Assembly (NCBI GenBank): GCA_905182745.1
Contig: CAJJCR010000014.1
Coordinates: forward strand, 1 to 64,000
DNA: 64,000 bases
Source: Bacteroidetes bacterium MED-G20
Lineage (GTDB): Bacteria; Bacteroidota; Bacteroidia; Flavobacteriales_D; Parvicellaceae
Direction of reading: 5' to 3'
Both the position numbers and the translations under genes were made by a program. Position 1 is the first letter of the stretch. The number at the start of each line of letters is the position of its first letter. Shown here piece after piece: positions 45,853 to 55,174 of this stretch. The notes under the pieces were generated by a model that worked only from the letters and a program-made list of their open reading frames with translations, did not search any database and was not told the origin of the DNA.

Positions 45853-46555
45853 ATGATTGAAAAAAAAGTTTTAAAGTGCTGCTGACGGATGTAAAGACAT
45901 TTTTAATGGAGCAACTATAATGCTTGGAGGCTTTGGGCTTTGTGGAATACCAGAAAACTGCATACAAGCACTTGTAGACATGAAGATAAATGGATTGACT
46001 TGTATTTCTAATAATGCAGGAGTCGATGATTTTGGGTTGGGCTATCTTTTACAGAACAAGCAAATTAAAAAAATGATTTCTTCGTATGTCGGAGAAAATG
46101 AAGAGTTTGAACGACAAATGCTTTCTGGAGAGCTAGAAGTGGATCTTATCCCACAGGGATCTTTAGCAGAAAGATGTAGAGCTGCTGGAGCTGGAATACC
46201 TGCCTTTTTTACTCCTGCTGGATTTGGCACTGAGATTAGTACTGGTAAAGAAGTAAGAAATTTTAATGGAGAGCCCCATATCTTAGAAACTGCTTTAAAT
46301 GCAGATTTTGCAATTGTAAAAGCATGGAAAGGGGATACTGCTGGAAATTTAATTTATAAAGGAACTGCAAGAAACTTTAACCCTCTTATGGCTATGGCGG
46401 GAAAAATTACAATCGCAGAAGTGGAAGAATTAGTTTCCCCTGGTGAACTTGACCCAAATCAGATTCATACTCCAGGAATATTTGTTCAGAGAATTTTTGA
46501 AGGTTCTAATTACGAAAAGAGAATAGAGCAAAGAACCATAAATGAAAACAAATAA
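45853..46555 (+). CDS. scoA: 3-oxoacid CoA-transferase subunit A (frameshift near 45,873)
   Basis: The A subunit of succinyl-CoA:3-oxoacid CoA-transferase activates acetoacetate for ketone-body or amino-acid degradation. Motifs are [31 protein letters not shown] and [11 protein letters not shown]. An ATG at 45,853 opens MIEKKVL, and with one A removed from GTTTTAAAGTG the frame continues [19 protein letters not shown]. As read, the longest frame starts internally at 45,920 (MLGGFGLCG). The gene overlaps scoB by 14 bp. Confidence 0.9.
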
Positions 46556-47220
46556 TATGGGGATAGATAAAATTGGGATTGCAAAAAGAATTGCACAAGA
46601 ACTAAGAAATGGTTGGTATGTAAATCTCGGGATTGGCATTCCTACATTGGTTGCTAATTATATCCCCAATGGAATAAATGTTGAGTTCCAATCTGAAAAT
46701 GGAATTCTTGGAATGGGGCCATTTCCCAATGAAGAAAATGTAGACGCTGACTTAATTAATGCTGGAAAACAAACCATTACAGCCCTTGCCAGGAGCAGTT
46801 TACTTCGACTCCTCGATGAGCTTTGCAATGATAAGAGGGAAACATGTTCAACTTACCGTTTTGGGAGCTATGGAGGTTTCTGAAAATGGGGACATTGCCA
46901 ATTGGAAGATCCCTGGTAAAATGGTGAAAGGAATGGGAGGAGCTATGGACTTAGTTGCTAGTGCAGAAAATATTATTGTTGCCATGATGCACACCAATAA
47001 AAAGGGAGAAAGTAAATTGTTAGAAAACTGCAGCCTTCCTCTAACTGGTGTCAATTGCGTTAAAAAAATAGTAACGAATCTTGCAGTATTAAATATTTTA
47101 CCAAGCGGAGGATTCGAACTCTTAGAAAGGGCTCCTGGTGTGACGGTTGAAGAAATAAAATCTGCTACAAAGGGAAAGCTTATTATAAATAGTAGCGAAA
47201 TACCTGAAATGCAGTTATGA
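46542..47220 (+). CDS. scoB: 3-oxoacid CoA-transferase subunit B (frameshift near 46,791)
   Basis: The B subunit carries the catalytic Glu: E52 in [13 protein letters not shown] forms the glutamyl-CoA intermediate. The first frame (46,542-46,883) runs to GKQTITAL and then loses similarity. The second frame resumes [19 protein letters not shown] and continues through [20 protein letters not shown] to [12 protein letters not shown]. One extra G (CTTGCCAGG for CTTCCAGG) explains the split. Restored length is about 226 residues, normal for the family. Confidence 0.9.
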
Positions 47221-47238
47221 CCTTAAATCTCTAATTTA

Positions 47239-48639
47239 TTGAAAAAAGTCTCTTTTGTTCGACTGACTTTGATTGCCGTATTATTAATTCAAATAGTGGT
47301 GATTTTTAATATCCGACCTTGGAAAAATGCAGAAAAACAAAATGCATTAATTAATTGGGATGTCACTTCATATTATTCCTACTTGCCAGCAGTTTTTGTG
47401 CACCAAGATTTAAAATTTAACTTTTTAAAAAATTCACCTATTAATTATGCCGAGAAGCACCAGTTTTGGCCAGAAACTGCCCCGAATGGAAATAAGGTTA
47501 TTAAAACAACGATGGGAATGTCAATCTTATATCTCCCCTTTTTTTTAGTTGCTCATGCTTTTGCAATTATGAGTCCTGAAGTTAATGCAAACGGATTCTC
47601 TAAAGCTTATGAAATTGGATTAACATTGTCATGTGTCTTTTATCTAATAATTGGCATGTTCTTTTTAAGTAAAATATTATTGCGGCTATATGATAAAAAA
47701 ATTGTTTCCATTTTATTGCTTTTAGTTTTTCTGGGAAGTAATCTGTTTTTTTACTCTACTACTGAGCCTTGCATGTCTCATGCTTACACGTTTTCTCTTG
47801 CTTCCATTTTAATGTACCTAACAACCAAAGTTTTTGGGAAATTTAATCTTAAGATAGCAGTACTTTTTGGACTAATCTTAGGATTGTTATTCCTTGTTAG
47901 ACCAACCAATATTTTATTCGGATTAGTCTGTTTTCTTTTCAATGTCTTTAGCTGGGAGTCATTTAAAAACAGATTATTGTGGTCTTTGGAAAACACGAAA
48001 CTTTTAGTAGTAACAATTTTGGTAGCTCTTTCAATATGTTCCATTCAATTTATTTACTGGAAATGGGCTACAGGAGATTGGATATTCAATTCCTACATCG
48101 GAGAAAGGTTTTACTTTGATAGGCCAAGGATATTAAATTTTCTTTTTAGTTACCGAAAAGGATGGTTGGTTTACAGCCCTGTTTTCGTTCTATCTTTTTT
48201 AGGGCTTTATAAAATGTACAAAAATAAAAACGAATGGGGATTGCCAATTATAATTACTTTGATTGCCACTATTTACCTATTTTCTTCCTGGTGGTGCTGG
48301 TGGTTTGGAGGAGGATTTGGGATGAGGCCTATGATTGATTATTATCCACTGTTGATAATTCCAGTTGGAGAGCTTTTAAAGCAGAAACTAACCCTTTTAA
48401 AAAATGGAGTTTTAACTTTTATTATAGTAGGTATTTCTTTTAATTTATTTCAAACACTTCAAAGAAGAAATTTAGTTATTCACTGGGACAGCATGAGCAA
48501 AGAGTCGTACTGGGGCTTTTTTACAACAATTAAAATGGAGAGTCGAGAAGACTGGAGAAAACAAGAAAATCTCTTAATAAAACCTAATTATAACAAAGCT
48601 AGGAAGGGAGAAAGGGAATATGATTTTGAAATTTTATAA
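47239..48639 (+). CDS. Polytopic membrane protein, possibly GT-C glycosyltransferase-like
   Basis: 466 residues with about ten predicted membrane helices. After the first helix is a conserved-looking loop (LINWDVTSYYSYLPAVFVHQ) with Asp, as in the first extracytoplasmic loop of GT-C lipid-linked sugar transferases. A second Trp/Gly-rich region (SSWWCWWFGGGFGMRPMID) is also typical of Bacteroidota proteins of this type. The TTG start gives KKVSFVRLTLIAVLLIQIVV, a good first helix. The product and donor are unknown. It follows scoB by 18 bp and is convergent with the LytTR gene. Confidence 0.6.
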   Translation: MKKVSFVRLTLIAVLLIQIVVIFNIRPWKNAEKQNALINWDVTSYYSYLPAVFVHQDLKFNFLKNSPINYAEKHQFWPETAPNGNKVIKTTMGMSILYLPFFLVAHAFAIMSPEVNANGFSKAYEIGLTLSCVFYLIIGMFFLSKILLRLYDKKIVSILLLLVFLGSNLFFYSTTEPCMSHAYTFSLASILMYLTTKVFGKFNLKIAVLFGLILGLLFLVRPTNILFGLVCFLFNVFSWESFKNRLLWSLENTKLLVVTILVALSICSIQFIYWKWATGDWIFNSYIGERFYFDRPRILNFLFSYRKGWLVYSPVFVLSFLGLYKMYKNKNEWGLPIIITLIATIYLFSSWWCWWFGGGFGMRPMIDYYPLLIIPVGELLKQKLTLLKNGVLTFIIVGISFNLFQTLQRRNLVIHWDSMSKESYWGFFTTIKMESREDWRKQENLLIKPNYNKARKGEREYDFEIL

Positions 48640-49332
48640 CAAGTTTAACCTATTTGTTAACTCGTCTTTGTAAGACTTACCTATATGGATTTCTTTATCA
48701 TGGATAATTATATAATTGTCTTCGATCGATTTTATTTGATCTAACCTTACTATAAATGACCTTTGTACTCTAAGGAAGTCTTTGTTTGGAAGCTTTGCCT
48801 GAAGTTCTTTCATTGTTGTTAGTACTGTATGCTTTTCCTCTTCTGTGTACACTCTCACATAATTACCAAGTGCTTCTACCCATAAAATTTCTTTAAACTT
48901 TAATTGAACAAGTTTTGAATCTGTTTTAATGAACACATGTTCTGAATCGTCATTTTCAACCAGCTTTGCCCCTAACCCAAAAAGCTTATTATTTATCTTT
49001 TTTATAGTTTTAATAAATCTTGCCCACTCTACTGGCTTTTTTAAAAAGTCTGTAACATTGTATTCATAAGACTCGAGTGCAAATTCGTCATGAGAAGTAA
49101 TCATTACTACTAAAGGTGGGTTTTCTAGATTTTTCAATAACTCAATTCCTCCCATTTTAGGCATTTCTACATCTAAAAATAAAACATCTACCTGGTTGTT
49201 ATTAATAAAAGTATAAGCATCTAATGCATTTTGAAAGGTTCCCACACAAGAGAATTCTTCTAATTGGTCAATCATATCCTCAATAACAGAGATACAAAGT
49301 TCGTCATCGTCTACAATAATAGTCTTTATCAT
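48634..49332 (-). CDS. LytTR-family response regulator
   Basis: 232 residues: a receiver domain (acidic pocket IVDDDE, phospho-acceptor D54 in LFLDVEMPK, switch residue in VMITSHD) followed by a LytTR DNA-binding domain (about 130-230; ILWVEALGNYVRVYTEE ... RVQRSFIVRLDQIKSI). It overlaps the upstream hybrid kinase gene by 4 bp (ATGA), making a clear two-component pair on one transcript. LytTR regulators usually bind paired sites about 20 bp apart. Targets are unknown. The 3' end overlaps the convergent membrane-protein gene by 6 bp. Confidence 0.93.
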   Translation of the reverse strand: MIKTIIVDDDELCISVIEDMIDQLEEFSCVGTFQNALDAYTFINNNQVDVLFLDVEMPKMGGIELLKNLENPPLVVMITSHDEFALESYEYNVTDFLKKPVEWARFIKTIKKINNKLFGLGAKLVENDDSEHVFIKTDSKLVQLKFKEILWVEALGNYVRVYTEEEKHTVLTTMKELQAKLPNKDFLRVQRSFIVRLDQIKSIEDNYIIIHDKEIHIGKSYKDELTNRLNLL

Positions 49333-51860
49333 AACTGTAATTTTTCTTTAGTATTAGAGAGAAATAAAGTTTTAAGTAGCTTTAAATCCTCCCTTAAATC
49401 TACTAATTTTTTTAACTCCATAGCGGCAATACATTCTGCAATATCGTTGAATTCCATAGTTGCAGATGAGCCTTTCATTTTATGTAATTTACTTTTAACA
49501 AGCGGAAAGTTTTCTGAACTAATAAATTGGCTTAGCTCTTTAAAGTCTTCTGTAAATGTTCTAATGAAAATTTCTAAATATTTTGTCTTATTGTTAGCAC
49601 TTATTGATTTACCTAAATCAATATTTTTGATTGTCTCTGATATTTTTTTGTAAAGCATTTCTATCTGAAAAGGTTTGGAAATACAATCATTCATTCCATT
49701 TAGATAACATCGTTCTAAGACGTCTTCTACCAAATGAGCTGTCATAGCAATAATGGGAATGTTATTAATTTTGGTATTGTCTAATTTTCTTATTTCAGAA
49801 CTGGTTTCAAAACCGTTTTTCAAAGGCATTTCTATATCCATTAAAATAATATCGTATTGGTTAGAAGCAACTTTATTCATCACTTCCTCTCCATTTATAA
49901 CCCAGTCTACAGTAACGTTATTTCCAGTATTTTGGATTAAGTCTTTAAATAGTTGACCATTAAGCTGGTCATCTTCTGCCATCAATATTTTAAGTTCTTT
50001 AATAGGGGAGACCAAATCTTTATTTTCTAAAACTCTTTTCTTTGCTATTTCATATGGTGTTTTAAATGTGAAATCTGTTCCTAATTCGCTGGATTCCACT
50101 TTAATTTCTCCACCCATTAACTGGATTAAAAGATCACAAATTGCCAAACCTAAGCCAGTACCGCCATACTGTCTAGAGGTATTTGTTTTTTCTTGAGCAT
50201 AAGGCTGAAAAATAAACTTAAGTTTATCTTGTTCTATCCCTTTTCCATTGTCACTAACCTGAATTTCAATAGTTTTATTTTTTATATTTTTAAGCTTTAC
50301 TCTAGCAACTCCTCCAGGTGCATATTTTATGGCATTGTCTAAAAGGTTAACTATGATTTGCTGAAAACGAAAAGCGTCTCCTAAAATATTCTCAGGAATT
50401 TTATTTCCAATAATCAATTCAACCTTCACCTTGTTGTCCAAGGCTTTACTATTTAAAATAGAAATAGCATTTTCAATCACTTTTACAGGATTAAATGGAA
50501 TTGTCTCTAAAAATATTTTACGCTTTTCAAGTTTTGCCAAGTCTAGAATGTCATTTACTAAAAATAAAATGTTACTAGCACTACTTTTCAAAGCATTTAA
50601 ATGGCCTTTTTGAGAAGAATTTAACTCTGTTCTGTCTAATATTTCAGAAGCAGAAATAACTGCAGAAAGAGGGGTTCTTATTTCGTGGGTAGTATACGCC
50701 AAAAAATCATCTTTTTCTTTTTTGAGCTCTTCTTTCTGTGTGTTGGCTAAAAGAAGATTATTGGCAAGTTCTGACTTGGTTTTAAATGCAAAATAAATAT
50801 AAATGGCAATTCCTAAAATGAAAAGAGCAATACCAAATCCAATAAATGTTAAGTAGCCTTGAAACTTTAATTCATTTTTTGTTTTAACTCTTTCTACATC
50901 TATCTTTTTCTCTTTCTCCGCTAATAAAATTCTTTCATTGAGCTCTCTATCTCCCTCTGCCATTTTAATCTTATTTATATATTTTAAATAAGGGTTTGCC
51001 CAATCGTATCTTTCAATAGATTCAAAAAAATCAGAAAGTTTATAACAGCTGTAGATCAGGCCTTTTCCAAAATTGTGAGTGATAGATTTTTCATAAATAG
51101 ATTCGTTGAGCTGAACTACCATTTGAAGATTGTTATTTCGCTCAAAAATTTCTGCTTTTTTAATGAGCATTTCAATAGATTGCATATGTGACTTATCTAT
51201 TTCATAGAGCTTTTCTGCACTATCTAAGTATTGAACAGCTAAATCAAAAAGCTGATTCTCTACAGCTCTTTTATGACTTATAAAATAGGCATAGGCTTTT
51301 AACTCAGATTCATAGATGTTATTGACCAAATTATTTAGACTATCGTCATTTTTAATTAAAATATTTGGATTTAGATCTATTTGTGCTAAATATCCTAAAC
51401 ACATTAAAGCATAGGCATTTATATCTTTTGCATCTAAAAACGCATTTTTAAAAAGTTGATTTGACCTTTCTATATTTCCATTTTTTCTGTAAACTTCTCC
51501 AATTAATATATTATTAAAAATTAGCTCTTTCTTTTTATCATTTTCTAAATAAATATCTCTTGCTGCAATTAAGTTTTCTAAAGCAGAGTCACTCTTGTCT
51601 AAATAAGAATAATTATAAATAATCCCTTTTTGGATATAGCATTTTGCTTTTAAAAAATTATTATCTGTATTGGCTATCGATTGAGAGATATAAACCAAGG
51701 CCTTGGAAGGATTTTCATTAATAAAAGCCTTTGACAAAGTCAAATTATTGTCTTGAATAGTGTCTACCCAGTTTGCATAATAAAGAGCCTCATCTTTGTC
51801 AATAGCCAGAAGAAAAGAAGGTACAGCAAGTAATAATATGGAAATGAATAGACTTTTCAA
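49329..51860 (-). CDS. Hybrid sensor histidine kinase with TPR sensor, receiver and HPt domains
   Basis: 843 residues in this order: signal peptide, periplasmic TPR-like helical repeats (about 30-320), membrane helix (about 328-348), HisKA with H392 in THEIRTPLSAV, an HATPase domain (DNAIKYAPGG, DNGKGIEQ, GGTGLGLAI), a receiver with D675 in LMDIEMPLKNG, and a C-terminal HPt domain with H793 in LHKMKGSSATM. A complete internal relay His-Asp-His is present and can pass phosphate to the LytTR regulator encoded next. The signal sensed is unknown. Confidence 0.92.
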   Translation of the reverse strand: MKSLFISILLLAVPSFLLAIDKDEALYYANWVDTIQDNNLTLSKAFINENPSKALVYISQSIANTDNNFLKAKCYIQKGIIYNYSYLDKSDSALENLIAARDIYLENDKKKELIFNNILIGEVYRKNGNIERSNQLFKNAFLDAKDINAYALMCLGYLAQIDLNPNILIKNDDSLNNLVNNIYESELKAYAYFISHKRAVENQLFDLAVQYLDSAEKLYEIDKSHMQSIEMLIKKAEIFERNNNLQMVVQLNESIYEKSITHNFGKGLIYSCYKLSDFFESIERYDWANPYLKYINKIKMAEGDRELNERILLAEKEKKIDVERVKTKNELKFQGYLTFIGFGIALFILGIAIYIYFAFKTKSELANNLLLANTQKEELKKEKDDFLAYTTHEIRTPLSAVISASEILDRTELNSSQKGHLNALKSSASNILFLVNDILDLAKLEKRKIFLETIPFNPVKVIENAISILNSKALDNKVKVELIIGNKIPENILGDAFRFQQIIVNLLDNAIKYAPGGVARVKLKNIKNKTIEIQVSDNGKGIEQDKLKFIFQPYAQEKTNTSRQYGGTGLGLAICDLLIQLMGGEIKVESSELGTDFTFKTPYEIAKKRVLENKDLVSPIKELKILMAEDDQLNGQLFKDLIQNTGNNVTVDWVINGEEVMNKVASNQYDIILMDIEMPLKNGFETSSEIRKLDNTKINNIPIIAMTAHLVEDVLERCYLNGMNDCISKPFQIEMLYKKISETIKNIDLGKSISANNKTKYLEIFIRTFTEDFKELSQFISSENFPLVKSKLHKMKGSSATMEFNDIAECIAAMELKKLVDLREDLKLLKTLFLSNTKEKLQL

Positions 51861-51908
51861 TAACTTAAAGATAAGGACAAAATGAATTGCTCCCCAAAAA
51901 TTATTTTC

Positions 51909-52421
51909 TTACAAAACTGGAACCGTAATTTTGATAAGAATTTTGCTGTCTAGTCTAGTTTTCTGTTTTTTAATCTCATAATCGTTGGAATAAATAACAC
52001 ATCTACCTTCAAAGACATTGTTCTTATAAGTGAATCTGATTTCTTCGTTTTTCGAAATCTCTTTAATAGTCAAATTGCCCGCTAATACAAATTCACTTTC
52101 TTCCATTTTAAGACTTTCACTTTTAAAAATTAAATGCGGATACTTCTCTGTATGAAAGTAGTCAGGGGCGTTTAAATGTTTGTCTCTTGTTTTGTTGGAA
52201 GTGTTGATAGATGAAATATTAACCTTTGTTTCAAAATAAGATTCTGATAAGTTATTTATGTCAAAATGAATAGTGCCAGAAACTCCTTTTATGGTTCCTA
52301 CAGCTTCTTCACTTAAATAATTAAACTCCACAATAGACTCTGAAGAGTTTATTTTAAAATCTTGGGAAAATCCAAAAGATAGTATTGAAATGTATAAAGT
52401 CGATAGTATTAATTTTTTCAT
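51909..52421 (-). CDS. YceI-family periplasmic protein
   Basis: 170 residues from the ATG at 52,421, chosen because MKKLILSTLYISILSFGFSQ is a clean signal peptide. The longer frame upstream overlaps the DUF5777-like gene. The lipocalin-like YceI core has KINSSESIVEFNYLSEEAVG and KTRDKHLNAPDYFHTEKYP, the classical family block. It is probably an isoprenoid- or lipid-binding periplasmic protein. It starts 4 bp after the upstream gene's stop. YceI, DUF5777 and cytochrome-like genes occur together in several Bacteroidota, from memory. Confidence 0.88.
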   Translation of the reverse strand: MKKLILSTLYISILSFGFSQDFKINSSESIVEFNYLSEEAVGTIKGVSGTIHFDINNLSESYFETKVNISSINTSNKTRDKHLNAPDYFHTEKYPHLIFKSESLKMEESEFVLAGNLTIKEISKNEEIRFTYKNNVFEGRCVIYSNDYEIKKQKTRLDSKILIKITVPVL

Positions 52422-52425
52422 AGTC

Positions 52426-53304
52426 TTAAGTATTAAATTTTCGCGCAATAGTGAAGCCGAATCTAAATTCTCCTTCGCTCCATTTGCTTTTTGTGTAAGG
52501 TAAAAATTGCCCTTCCCCAATCCCTCTAGAATTGACAAAGTTCAATAGAAAAACATGTCCAAAAGTATTTATCTCAATTCCTAGACCAAATGGATTTACG
52601 TAATTGTTTTTTCTAAATTCAGTGGTGTTAAAATTGGCATAATATTCTAAGATTAGGCTGACTTTTTTAAATAAGTGGATACGAGCTACTGATGAAATAT
52701 GAGGCAAGAAATTATTGTCTTGGAAGTTAACCAAGTTTCTATAAATAAATCCGGGACTTATTTGAAGGGTTATTTTTTTAGAAGGCTTAAAGCCAAATAA
52801 TATTTCGTTATGGTAGGTAAATCTGTGATTTAACTTTGTGAAATTGGTTAACTCAATAGGATTATTAGAGCTGGGCATAGAGGTAAAAAAAAGCTGGGAG
52901 GAAGCTGTAATTTTAATATTTCTTTCTTTGTTTTTATAAATTCCAAGTTTTAAAAAACCGTCCCATACTTCTAAAAAAGGTCCAGAGCCTTTAGAGCGAC
53001 CACCTCCAATCATGAAGTTTTCTTTCATTCCGTATTCTAAACCAATTCTTATATCAGAAGAATTATCCAGTCCGAATAATGTTCTGTAAGACTGGGGAGT
53101 TGCTATTTCTCCAAATCGGTGAGTGATTCTTAGTTCAAGAACTTTTTTTTCTAGTAATTTAACTGTATGCCCATTTATGGCTCTGGTATCTAGAAATAAT
53201 GGCTTGTTTTGATTTTTTTTGTCAAAATCCCACTCTTCTTGAGAAAATACAGATCCAAAAGATATGAATGGACATAGTAGGATTATTTTAAATAATACTT
53301 TCAT
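52426..53304 (-). CDS. DUF5777-like outer-membrane beta-barrel protein
   Basis: 292 residues with a signal peptide (MKVLFKIILLCPFISFGSVF) and beta-strands throughout. Features matching the DUF5777 family are the THRFGEIATPQSYRTLFGLD region, SDIRIGLEYGMKENFMIGGG and the end HVFLLNFVNSRGIGEGQFLP. It is predicted to lie in the outer membrane. The role of the family is unknown; its genes often neighbour YceI and c-type cytochrome-like genes. It is divergent from the cytochrome-like gene across 44 bp. Confidence 0.8.
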   Translation of the reverse strand: MKVLFKIILLCPFISFGSVFSQEEWDFDKKNQNKPLFLDTRAINGHTVKLLEKKVLELRITHRFGEIATPQSYRTLFGLDNSSDIRIGLEYGMKENFMIGGGRSKGSGPFLEVWDGFLKLGIYKNKERNIKITASSQLFFTSMPSSNNPIELTNFTKLNHRFTYHNEILFGFKPSKKITLQISPGFIYRNLVNFQDNNFLPHISSVARIHLFKKVSLILEYYANFNTTEFRKNNYVNPFGLGIEINTFGHVFLLNFVNSRGIGEGQFLPYTKSKWSEGEFRFGFTIARKFNT

Positions 53305-53348
53305 ATTTGCTTATAAAGTTAATTTTTTTAACTTTTAAAACTTAACAG

Positions 53349-53723
53349 ATGAGATTAAATGTAATATATGGTTTTTTATTTTGCCTTTTTGTTGAGGGAT
53401 TATTCTCTTGCAGCAAAGATAAAACTACTGAACCTCTGCCTTGTCAAACTAACACGTTATTTGAGACTGAAATCAAACCCATTTTTTTAAATAATTGTAC
53501 AAACTGCCACAACAGTAATATAAATTATGCTGGTGTTGTTTTAGAAGATTATGAAAGCATAGTTGAAAATATTGATCATTCTATGTCTGAAATAAATGCA
53601 GGTACAATGCCATATGATGAAGATTTCACGCCTGCAATAAACTCCAGTTTGATAGATGTTCTAAATGATACTCTAATTGATAAAATAGAATGTTGGATAT
53701 TGAACGGAATGGAAAATAATTAG
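53349..53723 (+). CDS. Cytochrome c-like lipoprotein
   Basis: 124 residues. The lipobox is LFSC21. One heme c motif is present, C50-T-N-C53-H54, in IFLNNCTNCHNSN, followed by AGTMPYDEDFTPAINSS, where Met could be the distal ligand. Such IKPIFxxxCxxCH lipoproteins in Bacteroidota often lie beside planctomycete-type or DUF5777 genes and probably carry electrons, though some may not bind heme. A short distance (6 bp) separates it from the TIGR03643 gene. Confidence 0.82.
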   Translation: MRLNVIYGFLFCLFVEGLFSCSKDKTTEPLPCQTNTLFETEIKPIFLNNCTNCHNSNINYAGVVLEDYESIVENIDHSMSEINAGTMPYDEDFTPAINSSLIDVLNDTLIDKIECWILNGMENN

Positions 53724-53729
53724 TTTTGA

Positions 53730-54005
53730 ATGCAACATTTAAGCGATATAGATAAAGACAGAATAATTGAAATGGCTTGGGAAGATAGAACTCCATTTGA
53801 AGCTATTTTTTTTCAATTTAATATTTCAGAAAAAGAAGTAATCATGTTGATGAAGCAGGAGATGACTCTAAAAAACTGGAAGAAATGGCGAGAAAGAGTC
53901 CAGGGAAGAAAAACCAAACACCTTAACTTAAGAGATAAAAACGGATTTCGATTTAAATCCTCTAGGCAAAAACAAATTTCTGGCAATAGAATTAGTAAAA
54001 GATAA
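53730..54005 (+). CDS. TIGR03643/DUF2805 family small protein
   Basis: 91 residues. The family core is very clear: LSDIDKDRIIEMAWEDRTPF, FQFNISEKEVIMLMKQEM and KKWRERVQGRKTKHLNLRDK. The basic C-terminus (GFRFKSSRQKQISGNRISKR) is longer than usual. The family has a helical, HTH-like look, but its role is not established. It has no signal peptide. Lying between exported proteins, it may be an operon passenger. Confidence 0.88.
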   Translation: MQHLSDIDKDRIIEMAWEDRTPFEAIFFQFNISEKEVIMLMKQEMTLKNWKKWRERVQGRKTKHLNLRDKNGFRFKSSRQKQISGNRISKR

Positions 54006-54050
54006 ACTAACAAGAATTAATACTAAATTTAATGTTATAACATATTTAAT

Positions 54051-54392
54051 ATGCGAAATAACTCTTTATTTTTATTTGCTTTAATTCTTTTTTCTAGTTT
54101 TAGTTTTCCTGGTCAAAAAAGTGAGATGGAAAAAACAAGTTTCAAAGTTTGGGGCAACTGTGAGATGTGTAAAGAAAAAATTGAATCCACTGTTAGTAAA
54201 ATTCCAGGAGTTAAAAGCGCTAAATGGAATATGATTACTCAAAAAATAAATATTAAATTTTACCCAGATAGTTCTACCATAAATAGTGTCCAAAAAACAA
54301 TAGCAAGTATTGGTTACGATACAGAAAAGTTCAAAGCAAAAGATGTTGACTACAACGGTTTACATTCATGTTGTAAATACAATAGAAATTAA
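54051..54392 (+). CDS. Exported heavy-metal-associated (HMA) domain protein
   Basis: 113 residues. A signal peptide (MRNNSLFLFALILFSSFSF) is followed by a ferredoxin-like HMA domain with the metal-binding C37-E-M-C40 in FKVWGNCEMCKEKIE. The C-terminal tail adds a second thiol pair, HSCCKYNRN. It would bind Cu+ or Zn2+ in the periplasm or outside. HMA proteins with a signal peptide are common in Bacteroidota metal-efflux loci, but no P-type ATPase or CusABC gene is present here. It is the first of four genes with tight spacing. Confidence 0.85.
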   Translation: MRNNSLFLFALILFSSFSFPGQKSEMEKTSFKVWGNCEMCKEKIESTVSKIPGVKSAKWNMITQKINIKFYPDSSTINSVQKTIASIGYDTEKFKAKDVDYNGLHSCCKYNRN

Positions 54393-54397
54393 AAATT

Positions 54398-55171
54398 ATG
54401 AAACGAATAAATATCTTCCTTTTACTAATAATATCTTTTTTAGGCGGAATTTCTCAAAACAATGCAACTGATTTTACTGCTTTGGACTGCGATGGAGTTT
54501 CTCATCAATTATTTTCTGAGCTAGACAGCGGAAAAGTAATTGTCATTGTATGGGTGATGCCTTGTGGCCCTTGTGGGTCTTTTGCTTTAGATGCTTATGC
54601 TGCTGCGTTAGGATATGCAAATTCTGACCCTGGAAGGTTGGATTTTTATCTAGTAGATGATTTTGCAAATACACCATGTCAATCACTTTTTACATGGGCT
54701 GATAACTTTGGAATGGCTAATTGCACGAAGTTTTCTGACCCGACTATAGACATGGGAGATTATGGACAAATTGGAATGCCTAAAATTGTAGTGGTAGGTG
54801 GAGCTGGGCATTATGTATACTTTAATAAAAATGGTTCTACCCAAGATATAAACTCTGCAATTGATCTTGCTCTTACTGGTACTCCAGTAACTACTAACAT
54901 CGGTGAAAACGAAAATATCACCAATTTTAATTGTTACCCAAATCCTGCCAATAACGAATTTAATATACGCTACAGCTTAAAAAAAGGTTCAAAATTAAAA
55001 ATTGAATTATACAATTTAGTTGGGGAAAAAGTTTTGGAAGAAAAACTAATTTTAGGATCTCTGAAAGGCGTTTTCAAGTTAAACTCCCAAAGTTTACCCA
55101 ATGGGTCTTACGTAATTAAGTTGTTAAATGGAGATGAAGAGCATTCAGAAGTGGTAAATATCTTCCATTAA
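54398..55171 (+). CDS. Secreted thioredoxin-like protein with type A T9SS sorting tail
   Basis: 257 residues. A signal peptide is followed by a redoxin-like domain with active-site C56-G-P-C59 in WVMPCGPCGSF and a cis-Pro-like segment IGMPKIVVVGG. The last 80 residues are a type A secretion tail: NFNCYPNPANNEFNIRYSL, KIELYNLVGEKVLEEKL, LPNGSYVIKL. It should be exported by T9SS and act outside the cell or at the surface. A thiol oxidoreductase at the surface, next to an HMA protein, suggests metal or disulfide handling. It starts 5 bp after the HMA stop. Confidence 0.85.
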   Translation: MKRINIFLLLIISFLGGISQNNATDFTALDCDGVSHQLFSELDSGKVIVIVWVMPCGPCGSFALDAYAAALGYANSDPGRLDFYLVDDFANTPCQSLFTWADNFGMANCTKFSDPTIDMGDYGQIGMPKIVVVGGAGHYVYFNKNGSTQDINSAIDLALTGTPVTTNIGENENITNFNCYPNPANNEFNIRYSLKKGSKLKIELYNLVGEKVLEEKLILGSLKGVFKLNSQSLPNGSYVIKLLNGDEEHSEVVNIFH

Positions 55172-55174
55172 TTA

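Noticed and set aside
52422-52538. N-terminal extension of the YceI protein at 51,909
   Set aside because: It lies inside the DUF5777-like gene in another frame, and a proper signal peptide starts at the ATG at 52,421.
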